A stretch of DNA of 64,000 nucleotides from contig CM036765.1 of NCBI GenBank assembly GCA_020796225.1, positions 6,606,805 through 6,670,804 of the forward strand. The letters run 5' to 3'. Made by a program: the position numbers and the translations under genes. How positions within the stretch are numbered: position 1 is the first letter of the stretch; each line of letters starts with the position of its first letter. The stretch is from Arion vulgaris (lineage: Eukaryota; Mollusca; Gastropoda; Stylommatophora; Arionidae). The notes beneath the pieces were generated by a model, which ran no database searches, was not told the DNA's origin, and was given only the letters and a program-made list of their open reading frames with translations. Below are positions 52,933 to 64,000 of this stretch, piece after piece.

Positions 52933-53483
52933 TACACTTACTCTAATTGATCACTCCCCACGTTAGAAGCATGCAAGTCAATGTCTAAAAATGTTGGAAA
53001 AAGAAGAAAAGACACACAACTCTAACATTACATTCACATAACTACCACTTTAAAAATAGAATAAGATTATCACTAACATGATCTTCACGCGTAGCCTCCG
53101 ATAACCATACGGTCAGTGGACACGTGTAAAAATTCTAGGAAATAAGATCACAACCGTCGCGTGACCTAACATTCTAGTATTGTAGTATATTGGCGAATTC
53201 ATTTTAAAAACAATACAACATGTTAAATCAAGATTATATTATGTAACAGGTTAAGTCTAACAATAAGGAATATCATTATTATGAATATTTTTCATCAATA
53301 AATAACCACAGGCTCATATAATTGAGTAAAATTGCAAAACAAGTGTGCAGTGTTCTATTAAACATATACAGAAACGAACATACAACTCCAAACTAGGTCA
53401 GGCTTTCACCGGTCTGTTATATGGCCTAATATTAGAGTTGGCTGTGCTTTACATTAGTAATCAATTTCATCCTAAATTCATAC
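52933..53483. other. unassigned DNA
   Basis: Includes a weak partial resemblance to 18570-18720 and 18960-19050 (AATAACCATAGACTCGTAGAATGGTGTAAAATTGCA versus AATAACCACAGGCTCATATAATTGAGTAAAATTGCA), so probably a diverged repeat of that stretch. Confidence 0.45.
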
Positions 53484-53485
53484 TA

Positions 53486-55889
53486 TAGTCTGTCCATTAA
53501 TTCGTGAGCACGTTTGAAATTGATTTTCTCAAAAACTACCTGTTGGATCTCAGTGATTTTTGCATGCAGCCTTAGAATATCCATGACGCTAAAATAAAGC
53601 TAACCAGTAGTCCATAGATGCTACGGATTTTGCACATCGGCGAATTCCTTTGATCTTTTATGACAATTGCAAATACGCGGGCTCAAATTTTAGATTTTAC
53701 AGTAATCCCTAGAATTTGTCCATGTCAATTCTATTCATAGGTGTATCTCCATATTAACTTGATAGGTCAAGTAATTAAGTGTGTTGCCCTTTATGTGCAA
53801 TCGTGAACTTGGATACAATATGCAACAGTTAGTCCTCCCTTCGGTCACCATTAGACCCCAGGGTGTCTTAACTTCACCACAAATTGTATGATGGTAGACG
53901 CATTTGGATATGGAAATGTATACGTTGCCATTTCTCAGTCTGTAATCAAAATATGATTTGTATCATCCCGAATATGACGATTCCATGAGGTTGATAATTG
54001 TTACTGGCTGGACAAATTGTAATCCATCTCGGTGCCAGTACTCGTCTTCCTCTCGGAGCACATGTTCAACACACTTCTTCCAGAACTGCATGTCTATCAT
54101 TGAGAGGGACTCACGTGTCAGAACTTCAACATCACACATTTTAAACGTCCTGTTCTGTTCGGCAACTTACCCTTTTACTTTAGCACAGACAAGCTCTATC
54201 GGATTGAGCATGATATGGAGGTAGTCGCAAAGACGTGTGGCCGTATTCCGCAATGATTTTGTCAATATGAAACACCTTTGTCTTATTTGTCATCCTCACC
54301 AGGTGCAACAACTCGGTTTCAAATATGTATCATCCAAGCTGACATTTTCCTTAGCAAGCCAAGTCCTAATTTGATCTTTGTATTTGATGCAGTTGGTACT
54401 TTGTCTTCCGCTGATACTGCGTTGTGATTTTTTTTTTTTTCCGATCCAGAAGCACTTGAGCTTTTCAGCTCTTCGGCTCGGTGCCATGGACATCGTAACC
54501 CTTCGGTTCGGTGCCACGAACACCGTGAATCTGGGGAATCTGTGGCTTTTTCTGCCTGCCCAAGGAATTGAACCCGTACACACAGAGGGCTAGTCACCCA
54601 CAGTCCAACGCGCTACGAACACGCTGGGCACGCGGGCAACTGCGTTGTGATAGGATGCATTATCCATTACCAAGCATGATGGTCGGTTTAGAATTGGAAG
54701 TAGATCTTTCTCCATCCAGTGCCTGAAAATATGTCCATTCATTTCTTTTCTGTGTGGTAGTCCCTACCGTCGGTACTTTTGATTGGAAAATAAGTCCAGC
54801 GTCATGGACAAGACCTTCTTCACTACTTCCTGCATGTGTTAGTATAATACGCTGGCCTTTGCTGCTTGGTATTTTTCTTTTCTGTTCACCGTCTACTGAT
54901 TGCCATTCTTTAGCATTGGTGTGGTGAGCATTGACCCAGGATTCGTCCAAATATACAATATCATAGCATTGCCTCCGCCGCTCACGGATCTGCTTCAGGT
55001 ATTTACTTCGGGCAGCAATTAAATGTGGCTTTTCACAAATAATATTCCTGCCGCCTATAGTTTTCTGAAGGTGAAGCCGGCGCTCTTACAATTTTCCATA
55101 GAGTACTTTTAGAAATGTCTATGCTGCAATCTGATTGCAGTTTTAATTTCAGTTTCCTGAGAGTAACAAGTTGATTTGTCGCAAACATTTTCAAGAGCTC
55201 CCGTCTTATGACATCTATGTCAAAGTCGTCAATTGTTCTTTTCCGTTCTTGCTTGACATTAGTGCACTTTGTGTCCTGTTTAATCCATCGGGAAAAGGAT
55301 TCTCTATTCAGATCAAGCGCCAGTTGCGCTCGTTTCTCAGGGTTATGAATATCGCAATATAGATGACCTCTCTAGATTCCCTACGGAAGTGTTGGTATAG
55401 TAAAATTGTAACCTTCTGCATTGTTATAAATGTGCACTTCAGACTCATTATGAATGTGATATCAATGTCAGTTTTGATAAGCCAACAAATATGATAAAAT
55501 AGCTTCATACTAGCGAGATATGCCTATAACTATACAACGGTATACCAATTATAACGTCATATGCTTTCCGCTTTCAAAGTCGACTGGGTTAGGTGCACGG
55601 GATTTCGTGAAATTGTTGTATACTCACGATATTTCTATGTTACCATAATGTATTTTAGAACAACGCGTCTGTGTACCGTAGATCTGTTACTATTGTGTAC
55701 AATCCGGTGAGGTTGATTTTAATATAACCTGAAGAAGAAATATTTCAAACTACATCAAATTTTCTTGGAAAAAATATTTCTCTAGCGTCATGGATATTCT
55801 AAGGCTGCTTGCAAAAAATCACTGAGATCCAACAGGTAGTTTTCGAGAAAATCAATTTCAAACGTGCTCACGAATTAATGGACAGACTA
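53486..55889 (-). mobile_element. MAR2: second Tc1/mariner-type copy, with SINE-A inside
   Basis: Same TIRs as MAR1 (TAGTCTGTCCATTAATTCG / reverse at 55889), with TA at 53484-53485 and 55890-55891. Length 2404; without the nested SINE and its duplicated target it is 2181 bp, against 2177 for MAR1. The minus strand shows the DESWVNAHHTNAKEWQSVDG block near 54890-54947 and the NPIE block near 54200. Dead by frameshift and insertion. Confidence 0.9.
54429..54638 (-). repeat. SINE-A nested in MAR2, 13-bp target duplication
   Basis: Exact ACTGCGTTGTGAT at 54416-54428 and 54639-54651. The poly-T (poly-A tail) is at the left. The unoccupied site, ATCACAACGCAGT, occurs once at 36849-36861 in MAR1. 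It interrupts the transposase between the second Asp and the Glu. Confidence 0.95.
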
Positions 55890-55891
55890 TA

Positions 55892-56010
55892 CCAGTCACG
55901 ACAGAGATGAAGTGTCTACGCAGTATGCTGGCAGTAACAAGAAGAGACCGGTTTAGAAATGAAGACATCAGGAAAAAGTGGGTACAGCATCAATACTGAA
56001 CTTCATCAAG
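55892..56010 (+). pseudogene. LINE RT C-terminal fragment next to MAR2
   Basis: Reads VTTEMKCLRSMLAVTRRDRF, RNEDIRKKWVQHQY*, beginning at the MAR2 right TA. Its 5' continuation is not seen left of MAR2. Confidence 0.6.
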
Positions 56011-56584
56011 AAACAACAAATTAACTGATTAGCTACCGAATTGAAAAACGGGTTGCGGCTGAATTAAATTTAGGTTCTATTATCCCGTTGCAGGTGAATG
56101 TACAACTTAAGCTGCTGTTTTCTTAATTATTAACATATTTTTATAAGTAATATATCATTTTGTAGGTAAATGAATTCTATTTAAGATTATTATTAAACAA
56201 ATGAATAGTGGCGTTCCCAGCGGCTTATGGAAGGAATTAGCTAAATGATTCGAGTCAGATAAGCAAATTACAAACAGATAGGGCACCTCAAATAGTAATT
56301 TTCTCGGATACAGAGGATACACTACAGAAGGTCGTTCATGCAAAAGGTGGACCACCGAGAGAAATAGAAAATGACTGGGCTTGCTATATCGATTATATCA
56401 AGTATATATATAAGAACTATCGTCATAAAAAGTGGACGCTAGAGATAACAGAGGCAAAGAAAATCAGTGTTTTTGAAGCGCATATAAAAGCTCGTTCTAG
56501 AAATCTTTTATTATTCTGACGCTGCAAGACAAAACAGGATGAAAGAAAAGAAAGAAGAAGATTCTCACAACCATACACATAAAC
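56011..56584. other. unassigned AT-rich DNA
   Basis: No family or coding signal seen. Confidence 0.4.
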
Positions 56585-56585
56585 A

Positions 56586-59228
56586 CACACACTCTTCATA
56601 GAAACAAACACACTCTTCATGAAACAAACACACTCTTCATAGAAACAAACACACTCTTCATAGAAACACACACACTCTTCATAGAAACACACACACTCTT
56701 CATAGAAACAAACACACTCTTCATAGAAACACACACACTCTTCATAGAAACACACACATTCTTCATAGAAACAAACACACTCTTCACAGAAACACACACA
56801 CTCTTCATAGAAACACACACACTCTTCATAGAAACACACACATTCTTCATAGAAACAAACACACTCTTCACAGAAACACACACACTCTTCATAGAAACAC
56901 ACACACTCTTCATAGAAACAAACACACTCTTCATAGAAACACACACACTCTTCATAGAAACAAACACACTCTTCATAGAAACAAACACACTCTTCATAGA
57001 AACACACACACTCTTCATAGAAACACACACACTCTTCATAGAAACAAACACACTCTTCATAGAAACACACACACTCTTCATAGAAACACACACACTCTTC
57101 ATAGAAACACACACACTCTTCATAGAAACACACACACTCTTCATAGAAACAAACACACTCTTCATAGAAACAAACACACTCTTCATAGAAACAAACACAC
57201 TCTTCACAGAAACAAACACACTCTTCACAGAAACACACACACTCTTCATAGAAACACACACACTCTTCATAGAAACAAACACACTCTTCATAGAAACAAA
57301 CACACTCTTCATAGAAACAAACACACTCTTCACAGAAACACACACACTCTTCATAGAAACACACACACTCTTCATAGAAACAAACACACTCTTCATAGAA
57401 ACAAACACACTCTTCATAGAAACAAACACACTCTTCATAGAAACAAACACACTCTTCACAGAAACACACACACTCTTCATAGAAACACACACACTCTTCA
57501 TAGAAACAAACACACTCTTCATAGAAACACACACACTCTTCATTGAAACAAACACACTCTTCATAGAAACAAACACACTCTTCACAGAAACACACACACT
57601 CTTCATAGAAACACACACACTCTTCATAGAAACAAACACACTCTTCATAGAAACACACACACTCTTCATAGAAACAAACACACTCTTCATAGAAACACAC
57701 ACACTCTTCATAGAAACACACACACTCTTCATAGAAACACACACACTCTTCATAGAAACAAACACACTCTTCATAGAAACAAACACACTCTTCATAGAAA
57801 CAAACACACTCTTCATAGAAACACACACTCTTCATAGAAACACCACACTCTTCATAGAAACACACACACTCTTCATAGAAACAAACACACTCTTCATGAA
57901 ACACACACACTCTTCATAGAAACAAACACACTCTTCATGAAACACACACACTCTTCATAGAAACAAACACACTCTTCATGAAACACACACACTCTTCATA
58001 GAAACAAACACACTCTTCATAGAAACAAACACACTCTTCATAGAAACAAACACACTCTTCATATAAACAAACACACTCTTCATAGAAACAAACACACTCT
58101 TCATAGAAACACACACACTCTTCATAGAAACACACACACTCTTCATAGAAACAAACACACTCTTCATGAAACACACACACTCTTCATAGAAACAAACACA
58201 CTCTTCATGAAACACGCACACTCTTCATAGAAACAAACACACTCTTCATGAAACACACACACTCTTCATAGAAACAAACACACTCTACATAGAAACAAAC
58301 ACACTCTTCATAGAAACAAACACACTCTTCATAGAAACACACACACTCTTCATAGAAACAAACACACTCTTCACAGAAACAAACACACTCTTCATGAAAC
58401 ACACACACTCTTCATAGAAACACACACACTCTTCATGAAACAAACACACTCTTCATAGAAACACACACACTCTTCATAGAAACACACACACTCTTCATAG
58501 AAACAAACACACTCTTCATAGAAACAAACACACTCTTCATAGAAACACACACACTCTTCATAGAAACACACACACTCTTCATAGAAACACACACACTCTT
58601 CATGAAACAAACACACTCTTCACAGAAACACACATACTCTTCATAGAAACACACACATTCTTCATAGAAACAAACACACTCTTCACAGAAACACACATAC
58701 TCTTCATAGAAACAAACACACTCTTCATAGAAACACACACTCTTCATGAAACAAACACACTCTTCATAGAAACAAACACACTCTTCATAGAAACACACAC
58801 ACTCTTCATAGAAACAAACACACTCTTCACAGAAACAAACACACTCTTCATGAAACACACACACTCTTCATAGAAACACACACACTCTTCATGAAACAAA
58901 CACACTCTTCATAGAAACAAACACACTCTTCATAGAAACAAACACACTCTTCATAGAAACACACACACTCTTCATAGAAACACACACACTCTTCATAGAA
59001 ACACACACACTCTTCATGAAACAAACACACTCTTCATAGAAACACACACACTCTTCATAGAAACAAACACACTCTTCATAGAAACAAACACACTCTTCAT
59101 AGAAACAAACACACTCTTCATAGAAACACACACACTCTTCATAGAAACACACACACTCTTCATAGAAACACACACACTCTTCATGAAACACACACACTCT
59201 TCATAGAAACAAACACACTCTTCACAAA
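56586..59228. repeat. minisatellite, 21 bp (and 20 bp) x about 125
   Basis: Units CACTCTTCATAGAAACAMAC plus A, with M = A or C. Variants CACAGAAAC, and CATGAAAC (one base shorter, 20 bp), recur. In 57890-58260 the 21- and 20-bp forms alternate as a 41-bp dimer. The minus strand is stop-free in long stretches (up to 495 codons, 56423-57910), giving Cys-rich or Lys-Ser-Val repeats with no sign of being a protein. Confidence 0.98.
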
Positions 59229-59678
59229 ACAACGAAAACAACAACAGACATATCAAATCACCTACCTCTAACTAACATCTTGCATTTTCGAATATAAATA
59301 TCTGATCCATTTCTTCACTTCGGAACAGTTTGTTTAAGTCCGTGTCTTGTCTCTGAATATGTCATTCTATTTACCAAAAATGTTCACAAAACACACAGAA
59401 CTTTACAGATAGTAAATTAGTTCCTATTTTCTTGTACTGGCACTAAGACTATTAGCTAGGTCCATTTAATGATCACTGTTCTAAATGAAGCTATTTCTAG
59501 CAGTTAATAACCAGAAATTGTGTAATATTTGTCGGCTAAAATAATATGAACAATTATAGTAATTATCACGTCAAATCTCATTTATAGAGGTCTCTCTTTG
59601 TTAGATGTTCGAGATTTTGAGAGAAATTGTAATACAGGACATTGATGAATGGTTCAATTATTTTATTCAAATACTGAT
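59229..59678. other. unassigned AT-rich DNA
   Basis: No family or coding signal seen. Confidence 0.4.
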
Positions 59679-60115
59679 CTCTGCGGCATAGAGGTTATGT
59701 GATCGTCTCTAGTGTCAAAGGTACTAAGTTCGCTCGCTCGTGAGGCTCCACCGGGATATTTTTCCAGAGATCGCTGATCTCAGTGTAGGTGAGATCAAGT
59801 TCCTAGCCTATCGGAGACGGACGATAAAACGTAGGTCCCGTGTTCAATTTGATCACGTAAAAGAACTCATGACAGTTCAAAATCGAAAAGAGCAGGCTGG
59901 AAAGCCGCTGACCGGTCAAAATTATGAGAAAAGATTAAAAATATAATTCCTGCACAAATATCTTCACTATCCTCAACATTACATCCGACACCCTCGCTGG
60001 TGCTACGGAATTCGTGCAGTGCAACTGAGATCCTCCTGTGTAAGAAAGAGATCATAGCACACATGCTTACTCACCGAAGTGCAATGATGATGGTAATATC
60101 AAATCAATCAATTCA
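59679..60115 (+). repeat. SINE-B, full copy
   Basis: Head TCTCTGCGGCATAGAGGTTATG, TGATCTCAGTGTAGGTGAGATC, AGAGCAGGCTGGAAAGCCGC, GTGCTACGGAATTCGTGCAG, CACCGAAGTGCAATGATGATGG and an ATCAATCAATTC tail. Uninterrupted. Confidence 0.85.
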
Positions 60116-60184
60116 AATATGGGAGTTTTTTCTGCAAAATATGGAATTTCTTCCAAATGTTACCACCATTATTGAATGACAACA

Positions 60185-60420
60185 GTGGCGTATCATTTAC
60201 AGGACTTAGTTATCAACAAAAGTAAACAAGTAGTCGATTTTTCTAGGCACCACTTATACGTTCAGTAGTTTGTCATTGCTTTCTGAACGGGAGGTCTATT
60301 TTAGTGTTCGAAAAAATCTCACGGAAAGTAATTTACTTCCAAACTTGCCCGCCGCCGAGTTTGAACCATGTACGCTTCGGTTGTGATCAAGCTCACTACC
60401 ACTTAAGCTACAGACGCTCA
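60185..60420 (-). repeat. SINE-E copy
   Basis: GTGGCGTATCATTTACAGG, TTTTTCTAGGCACCACTTATACG, AACTTGCCCGCCGCCGAGTTTG, CTTAAGCTACAGACGCTCAC. Complete. Confidence 0.8.
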
Positions 60421-60421
60421 C

Positions 60422-60664
60422 ATATTGACCGATTGTAAAACCTCTCTTTGTAATCTGTATTTGATCTGAGCCTCAGAGCGATTGTACGTTGTGTCAGTTA
60501 TGAGCCTATAGGTAGACCAGCACATCCGATTTCTGCGACACTTTTAAAATTTACTAGGGTAACGTTCCCTAGGCCCCTATCTTAGTCGTCTCTTACAATA
60601 TGCCTTGCAGGTGGCAGTGTTGCTATTCACTGTTCCCATAAGGGCCCAGGCAATACACGGACGT
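60422..60664 (-). repeat. element M copy
   Basis: TTTGATCTGAGCCTCAGAGCG, AGTTATGAGCCTATAGGTAGACC, AGTCGTCTCTTACAATATGCC and GGGCCCAGGCAATACACGG. The (TTC)n tail is missing; it directly adjoins SINE-E. Confidence 0.8.
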
Positions 60665-60940
60665 AGTCTCTTCTGAATAGAGATAAAGTATATATCTCTA
60701 AATATAAATATATGTATGAGGTCGGCTAACTCTACACCGGTGCGTGTTGGTATAATTAGAATAAACAGTTCTACTACGCAAGACATACCAGGATAAACTA
60801 TTGAACACAACTGAAGAAAAGCTCAATCGATTAGTCATGAAGTCTCTACTTGATGCATGTTTAACCCCGAGATGTTATTTTGATCTTTAGCTGTAATGGT
60901 AATGGGAGAGGATATTTTCGATCCAATTTCTCTACGGTCT
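60665..60940. other. unassigned DNA
   Basis: Nothing recognised between element M and the satellite. Confidence 0.4.
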
Positions 60941-62841
60941 GTCTAGCTTCAAGTGGGCAACAGGCAAACAGTGGAAAGTAAAGATGAACAACGTTATGTT
61001 GACCAAGTTGCCCACTGTCTAGCTTCAAGTGGGCAACAGGCAAACAGTGGAAAGTAAAGATGAACAACGTTATGTTGACCAAATTGCCCACTGTCTAGCT
61101 TCAAGTGGGCAACAGGCAAACAGTGGAAAGTAAAGATGAACAACGTTATGTTGACCAAATTGCCCACTGTCTAGCTTCAAGTGGGCAACAGGCAAACAGT
61201 GGAAAGTAAAGATGAACAACGTTATGTTGACCAAATTGCCCACTGTCTAGCTTCAAGTGGGCAACAGGCAAACAGTGGAAAGTAAAGATGAACAACGTTA
61301 TGTTGACCAAATTGCCCACTGTCTAGCTTCAAGTGGGCAACAGGCAAACAGTGGAAAGTAAAGATGAACAACGTTATGTTGACCAAATTGCCCACTGTCT
61401 AGCTTCAAGTGGGCAACAGGCAAACAGTGGAAAGTAAAGATGAACAACGTTATGTTGACCAAATTGCCCACTGTCTAGCTTCAAGTGGGCAACAGGCAAA
61501 CAGTGGAAAGTAAAGATGAACAACGTTATGTTGACCAAATTGCCCACTGTCTAGCTTCAAGTGGGCAACAGGCAAACAGTGGAAAGTAAAGATGAACAAC
61601 GTTATGTTGACCAAATTGCCCACTGTCTAGCTTCAAGTGGGCAACAGGCAAACAGTGGAAAGTAAAGATGAACAACGTTATGTTGACCAAATTGCCCACT
61701 GTCTAGCTTCAAGTGGGCAACAGGCAAACAGTGGAAAGTAAAGATGAACAACGTTATGTTGACCAAATTGCCCACTGTCTAGCTTCAAGTGGGCAACAGG
61801 CAAACAGTGGAAAGTAAAGATGAACAACGTTATGTTGACCAAATTGCCCACTGTCTAGCTTCAAGTGGGCAACAGGCAAACAGTGGAAAGTAAAGATGAA
61901 CAACGTTATGTTGACCAAATTGCCCATTGTCTAGCTTCAAGTGGGCAACAGGCAAACAGTGGAAAGTAAAGATGAACAACGTTATGTTGACCAAATTGCC
62001 CACTGTCTAGCTTCAAGTGGGCAACAGGCAAACAGTGGAAAGTAAAGATGAACAACGTTATGTTGACCAAATTGCCCACTGTCTAGCTTCAAGTGGGCAA
62101 CAGGCAAACAGTGGAAAGTAAAGATGAACAACGTTATGTTGACCAAATTGCCCACTGTCTAGCTTCAAGTGGGCAACAGGCAAACAGTGGAAAGTAAAGA
62201 TGAACAACGTTATGTTGACCAAATTGCCCACTGTCTAGCTTCAAGTGGGCAACAGGCAAACAGTGGAAAGTAAAGATGAACAACGTTATGTTGACCAAAT
62301 TGCCCACTGTCTAGCTTCAAGTGGGCAACAGGCAAACAGTGGAAAGTAAAGATGAACAACGTTATGTTGACCAAATTGCCCACTGTCTAGCTTCAAGTGG
62401 GCAACAGGCAAACAGTGGAAAGTAAAGATGAACAACGTTATGTTGACCAAATTGCCCATTGTCTAGCTTCAAGTGGGCAACAGGAAAACAGTGGAAAGTA
62501 AAGATGAACAACGTTATGTTGACCAAATTGCCCACTGTCTAGCTTCAAGTGGGCAACAGGCAAACAGTGGAAAGTAAAGATGAACAACGTTATGTTGACC
62601 AAATTGCCCACTGTCTAGCTTCAAGTGGGCAACAGGCAAACAGTGGAAAGTAAAGATGAACAACGTTATGTTGACCAAATTGCCCATTGTCTAGCTTCAA
62701 GTGGGCAACAGGAAAACAGTGGAAAGTAAAGATGAACAACGTTATGTTGACCAAATTGCCCACTGTCTAGCTTCAAGTGGGCAACAGGCAAACAGTGGAA
62801 AGTAAAGATGAACAACGTTATGTTGACCAAATTGCTCATTG
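60941..62841. repeat. satellite-like array, 76 bp x 25
   Basis: Highly uniform 76-bp units. Each has a perfect 9-bp inverted repeat TTGCCCACT / AGTGGGCAA around an 11-nt loop, plus AAGATGAACAACGTTATGTT. Variants (CCCATT for CCCACT, and AGGAAAACAG for AGGCAAACAG) recur exactly three units (228 bp) apart near 62455 and 62683. Confidence 0.98.
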
Positions 62842-63117
62842 TGTGCTGTTGGTGAAAGAAACAATACATGTGACTTTCTACATTTCAATAATCTTGTTTT
62901 GTCTCATAGCGTTATGATAAGAAGAAATTTATAGAACGAGCTTTTGTGTGCGCCTTATAAATAGTGTTTTTCACTTTGTTATTTATGTGGTCTACCTTTG
63001 CTTGGACGGCCTTTGCTTTTCTCTGCTGTATTGGTGTAACATTTCTCTTTGAGTGTCTGTTAGTGTCTGTTAGTAATCTGTTCTTGTGTCGTTTGATGTC
63101 AGAGTCAATTATTACCT
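62842..63117. other. unassigned DNA
   Basis: No family or coding signal seen. Confidence 0.4.
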
Positions 63118-63119
63118 TT

Positions 63120-63425
63120 GGACTCATCAGATAGCTTGTCCTAAGCAGAATTTTCCACCTTAACAGTCCTTCAGAATTTCTCTCTCTCGTACGCTAGATG
63201 TCCCGCCTCTGACGCATTCGTGCTCAATCCATTAGTTACATTCTGAATCCATCTTCTCCGTGGTCTTCCTCTTTGCCGGGGATGCATCCTTTCATAATAT
63301 TCTCCAGCCCTTTGTGTCTCTTTTTATGTCCAAAATACTTCAATTTTATCTTTCTTATTTGTAGCATCAGCCAGTTTTCTTTCTGGATAGATATATTTGT
63401 TCTCTTTTCTGTTCATGATATACAG
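63120..63425 (-). pseudogene. LINE RT C-terminal fragment
   Basis: Minus strand: NRKENKYIYPERKL (SWTEKRTN-equivalent region), LILQIRKIKLKYFGHKKRHK, GLENIMKGCIPGKE, DHGEDGFRM, then LKDC*GGKILLRTSYLM. Many changes but co-linear with 41395 and 44545. Confidence 0.75.
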
Positions 63426-63429
63426 AGAA

Positions 63430-63777
63430 GAGTGTAAAGTTTGGACTATCCTGTCCTATTCCTGTGTTTTGTACTTGTTCATGTTTTCAAATTCTGCACT
63501 CGGGATATGTATGTGTAACGTGGGAATATTGTTTTCGGTAGGTTGTCCTGCAGGTGTGAGATCGTGTATGATGTTTCGTCACTGTCCGTTGGCGACATGC
63601 CGTGTTCGCTTTAGCTTGAATAAAGAGGTTTGGGGATGAGCCTAGTCTTCCTCTGAGAAGGTGCTGAAGTGCACGATATATAGGCCAAAGGCTCATTAGA
63701 AACCGTAGTGCCACGCATCTAACGCTGATATATGATGATTTTACAATGAAATAAAACAAATATTATTGATCGACCGA
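63430..63777. other. unassigned DNA
   Basis: Two overlapping frames (63397-63639 plus, 63487-63759 minus) show no recognisable motif. Confidence 0.35.
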
Positions 63778-63890
63778 CATTGTGTTACCGGGACTCACGA
63801 AGGAGCAAAGAATAGTAACACTGCTACCTGCAAACATGTCGTAAGAGGCGACTGAGTAGTTGCCTAGGAAACTACCCTTGCAAAAGCATG
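63778..63890 (+). repeat. element M, 5' part
   Basis: TTACCGGGACTCACGAAGGAGC, AAGAATAGTAACACTGCTACC, CATGTCGTAAGAGGCGACTGAG, then diverges. Confidence 0.75.
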
Positions 63891-64000
63891 TTCTAGAAAT
63901 CTATTCTTATCCTGAAGCTGTGAAGCAAAACATGATTTGAGAAGAGGAAAAGAAAAATAAGAAATAAGACTTTCAACATTGGTACAGGAATTTTAATTAT

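Noticed and set aside
56423..57910. 495-codon minus-strand open frame rich in Cys, Glu and Phe
   Set aside because: It is the 21-bp array read in one frame; other frames of the same array are also open. There is no non-repeat domain or start context.
60941..62841. CRISPR array or bacterial iteron cluster
   Set aside because: The whole 76-bp unit repeats, including the part that would be spacer; flanks are animal SINEs.

Overview
This window is eukaryotic, and almost certainly from an invertebrate animal. It is AT-rich. It holds no recognisable host protein-coding gene, rRNA or true tRNA. Nearly everything I can identify is transposable-element debris or tandem repeat. At least six SINE-like families, many 5'-truncated non-LTR retrotransposons (some with an RNase H domain), Tc1/mariner-type and hAT-type DNA elements, and fixed or expanded minisatellites occur together. 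This mix resembles mollusc genomes, perhaps a cephalopod. That placement is inference from repeat content only. Family names used here (SINE-A to SINE-F, element M, X, P, MAR) are my own labels.

Layout. 0-8 kb: SINE-A copies, LINE 3' ends (one with a zinc-finger-like C-terminus), an inverted pair of element M, and 75-, 34- and 11-bp repeats. 8-12.3 kb: a 40-bp array running into a LINE, then three SINE-B copies; one contains a 21-bp array and one an hAT element with 8-bp target duplication. 12.3-16.6 kb: a LINE interrupted by a diverged mariner relative (MAR3), then further LINE pieces. 16.6-30.7 kb: a dense SINE field with nested insertions (hAT, LINE, a 257-bp mariner MITE). 30.7-34.7 kb: a LINE retaining the RT active-site YADD, a roughly 1-kb palindrome, and 48- and 73-bp arrays. 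35.1-38.3 kb: a 2.18-kb Tc1/mariner element (MAR1) between two direct copies of a 0.5-kb segment, each bounded by TA. 38.3-46 kb: LINE ends with 26-, 31-, 35- and 38-bp arrays and a foldback element. 46.3-48 kb: a LINE C-terminus with 55 units of a 24-bp (8-codon) repeat. 48-56 kb: SINEs, LINEs, and MAR2, a second mariner copy with a SINE-A inside. 56.5-59.2 kb: a 21-bp array of about 125 units. 60.9-62.8 kb: a 76-bp satellite of 25 units. The window ends in SINE/LINE fragments.

Two themes stand out. First, many minisatellites here arose inside transposon copies, and several fall in the same short stretch of the LINE reverse-transcriptase C-terminus, after a TN-(E/D) motif. Second, insertions are heavily nested; target duplications and empty sites can be read directly, so relative ages can be ordered. 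Most long open frames are artefacts of stop-free tandem repeats. The LINE and mariner frames are mostly broken by stops and frameshifts and are unlikely to be active.
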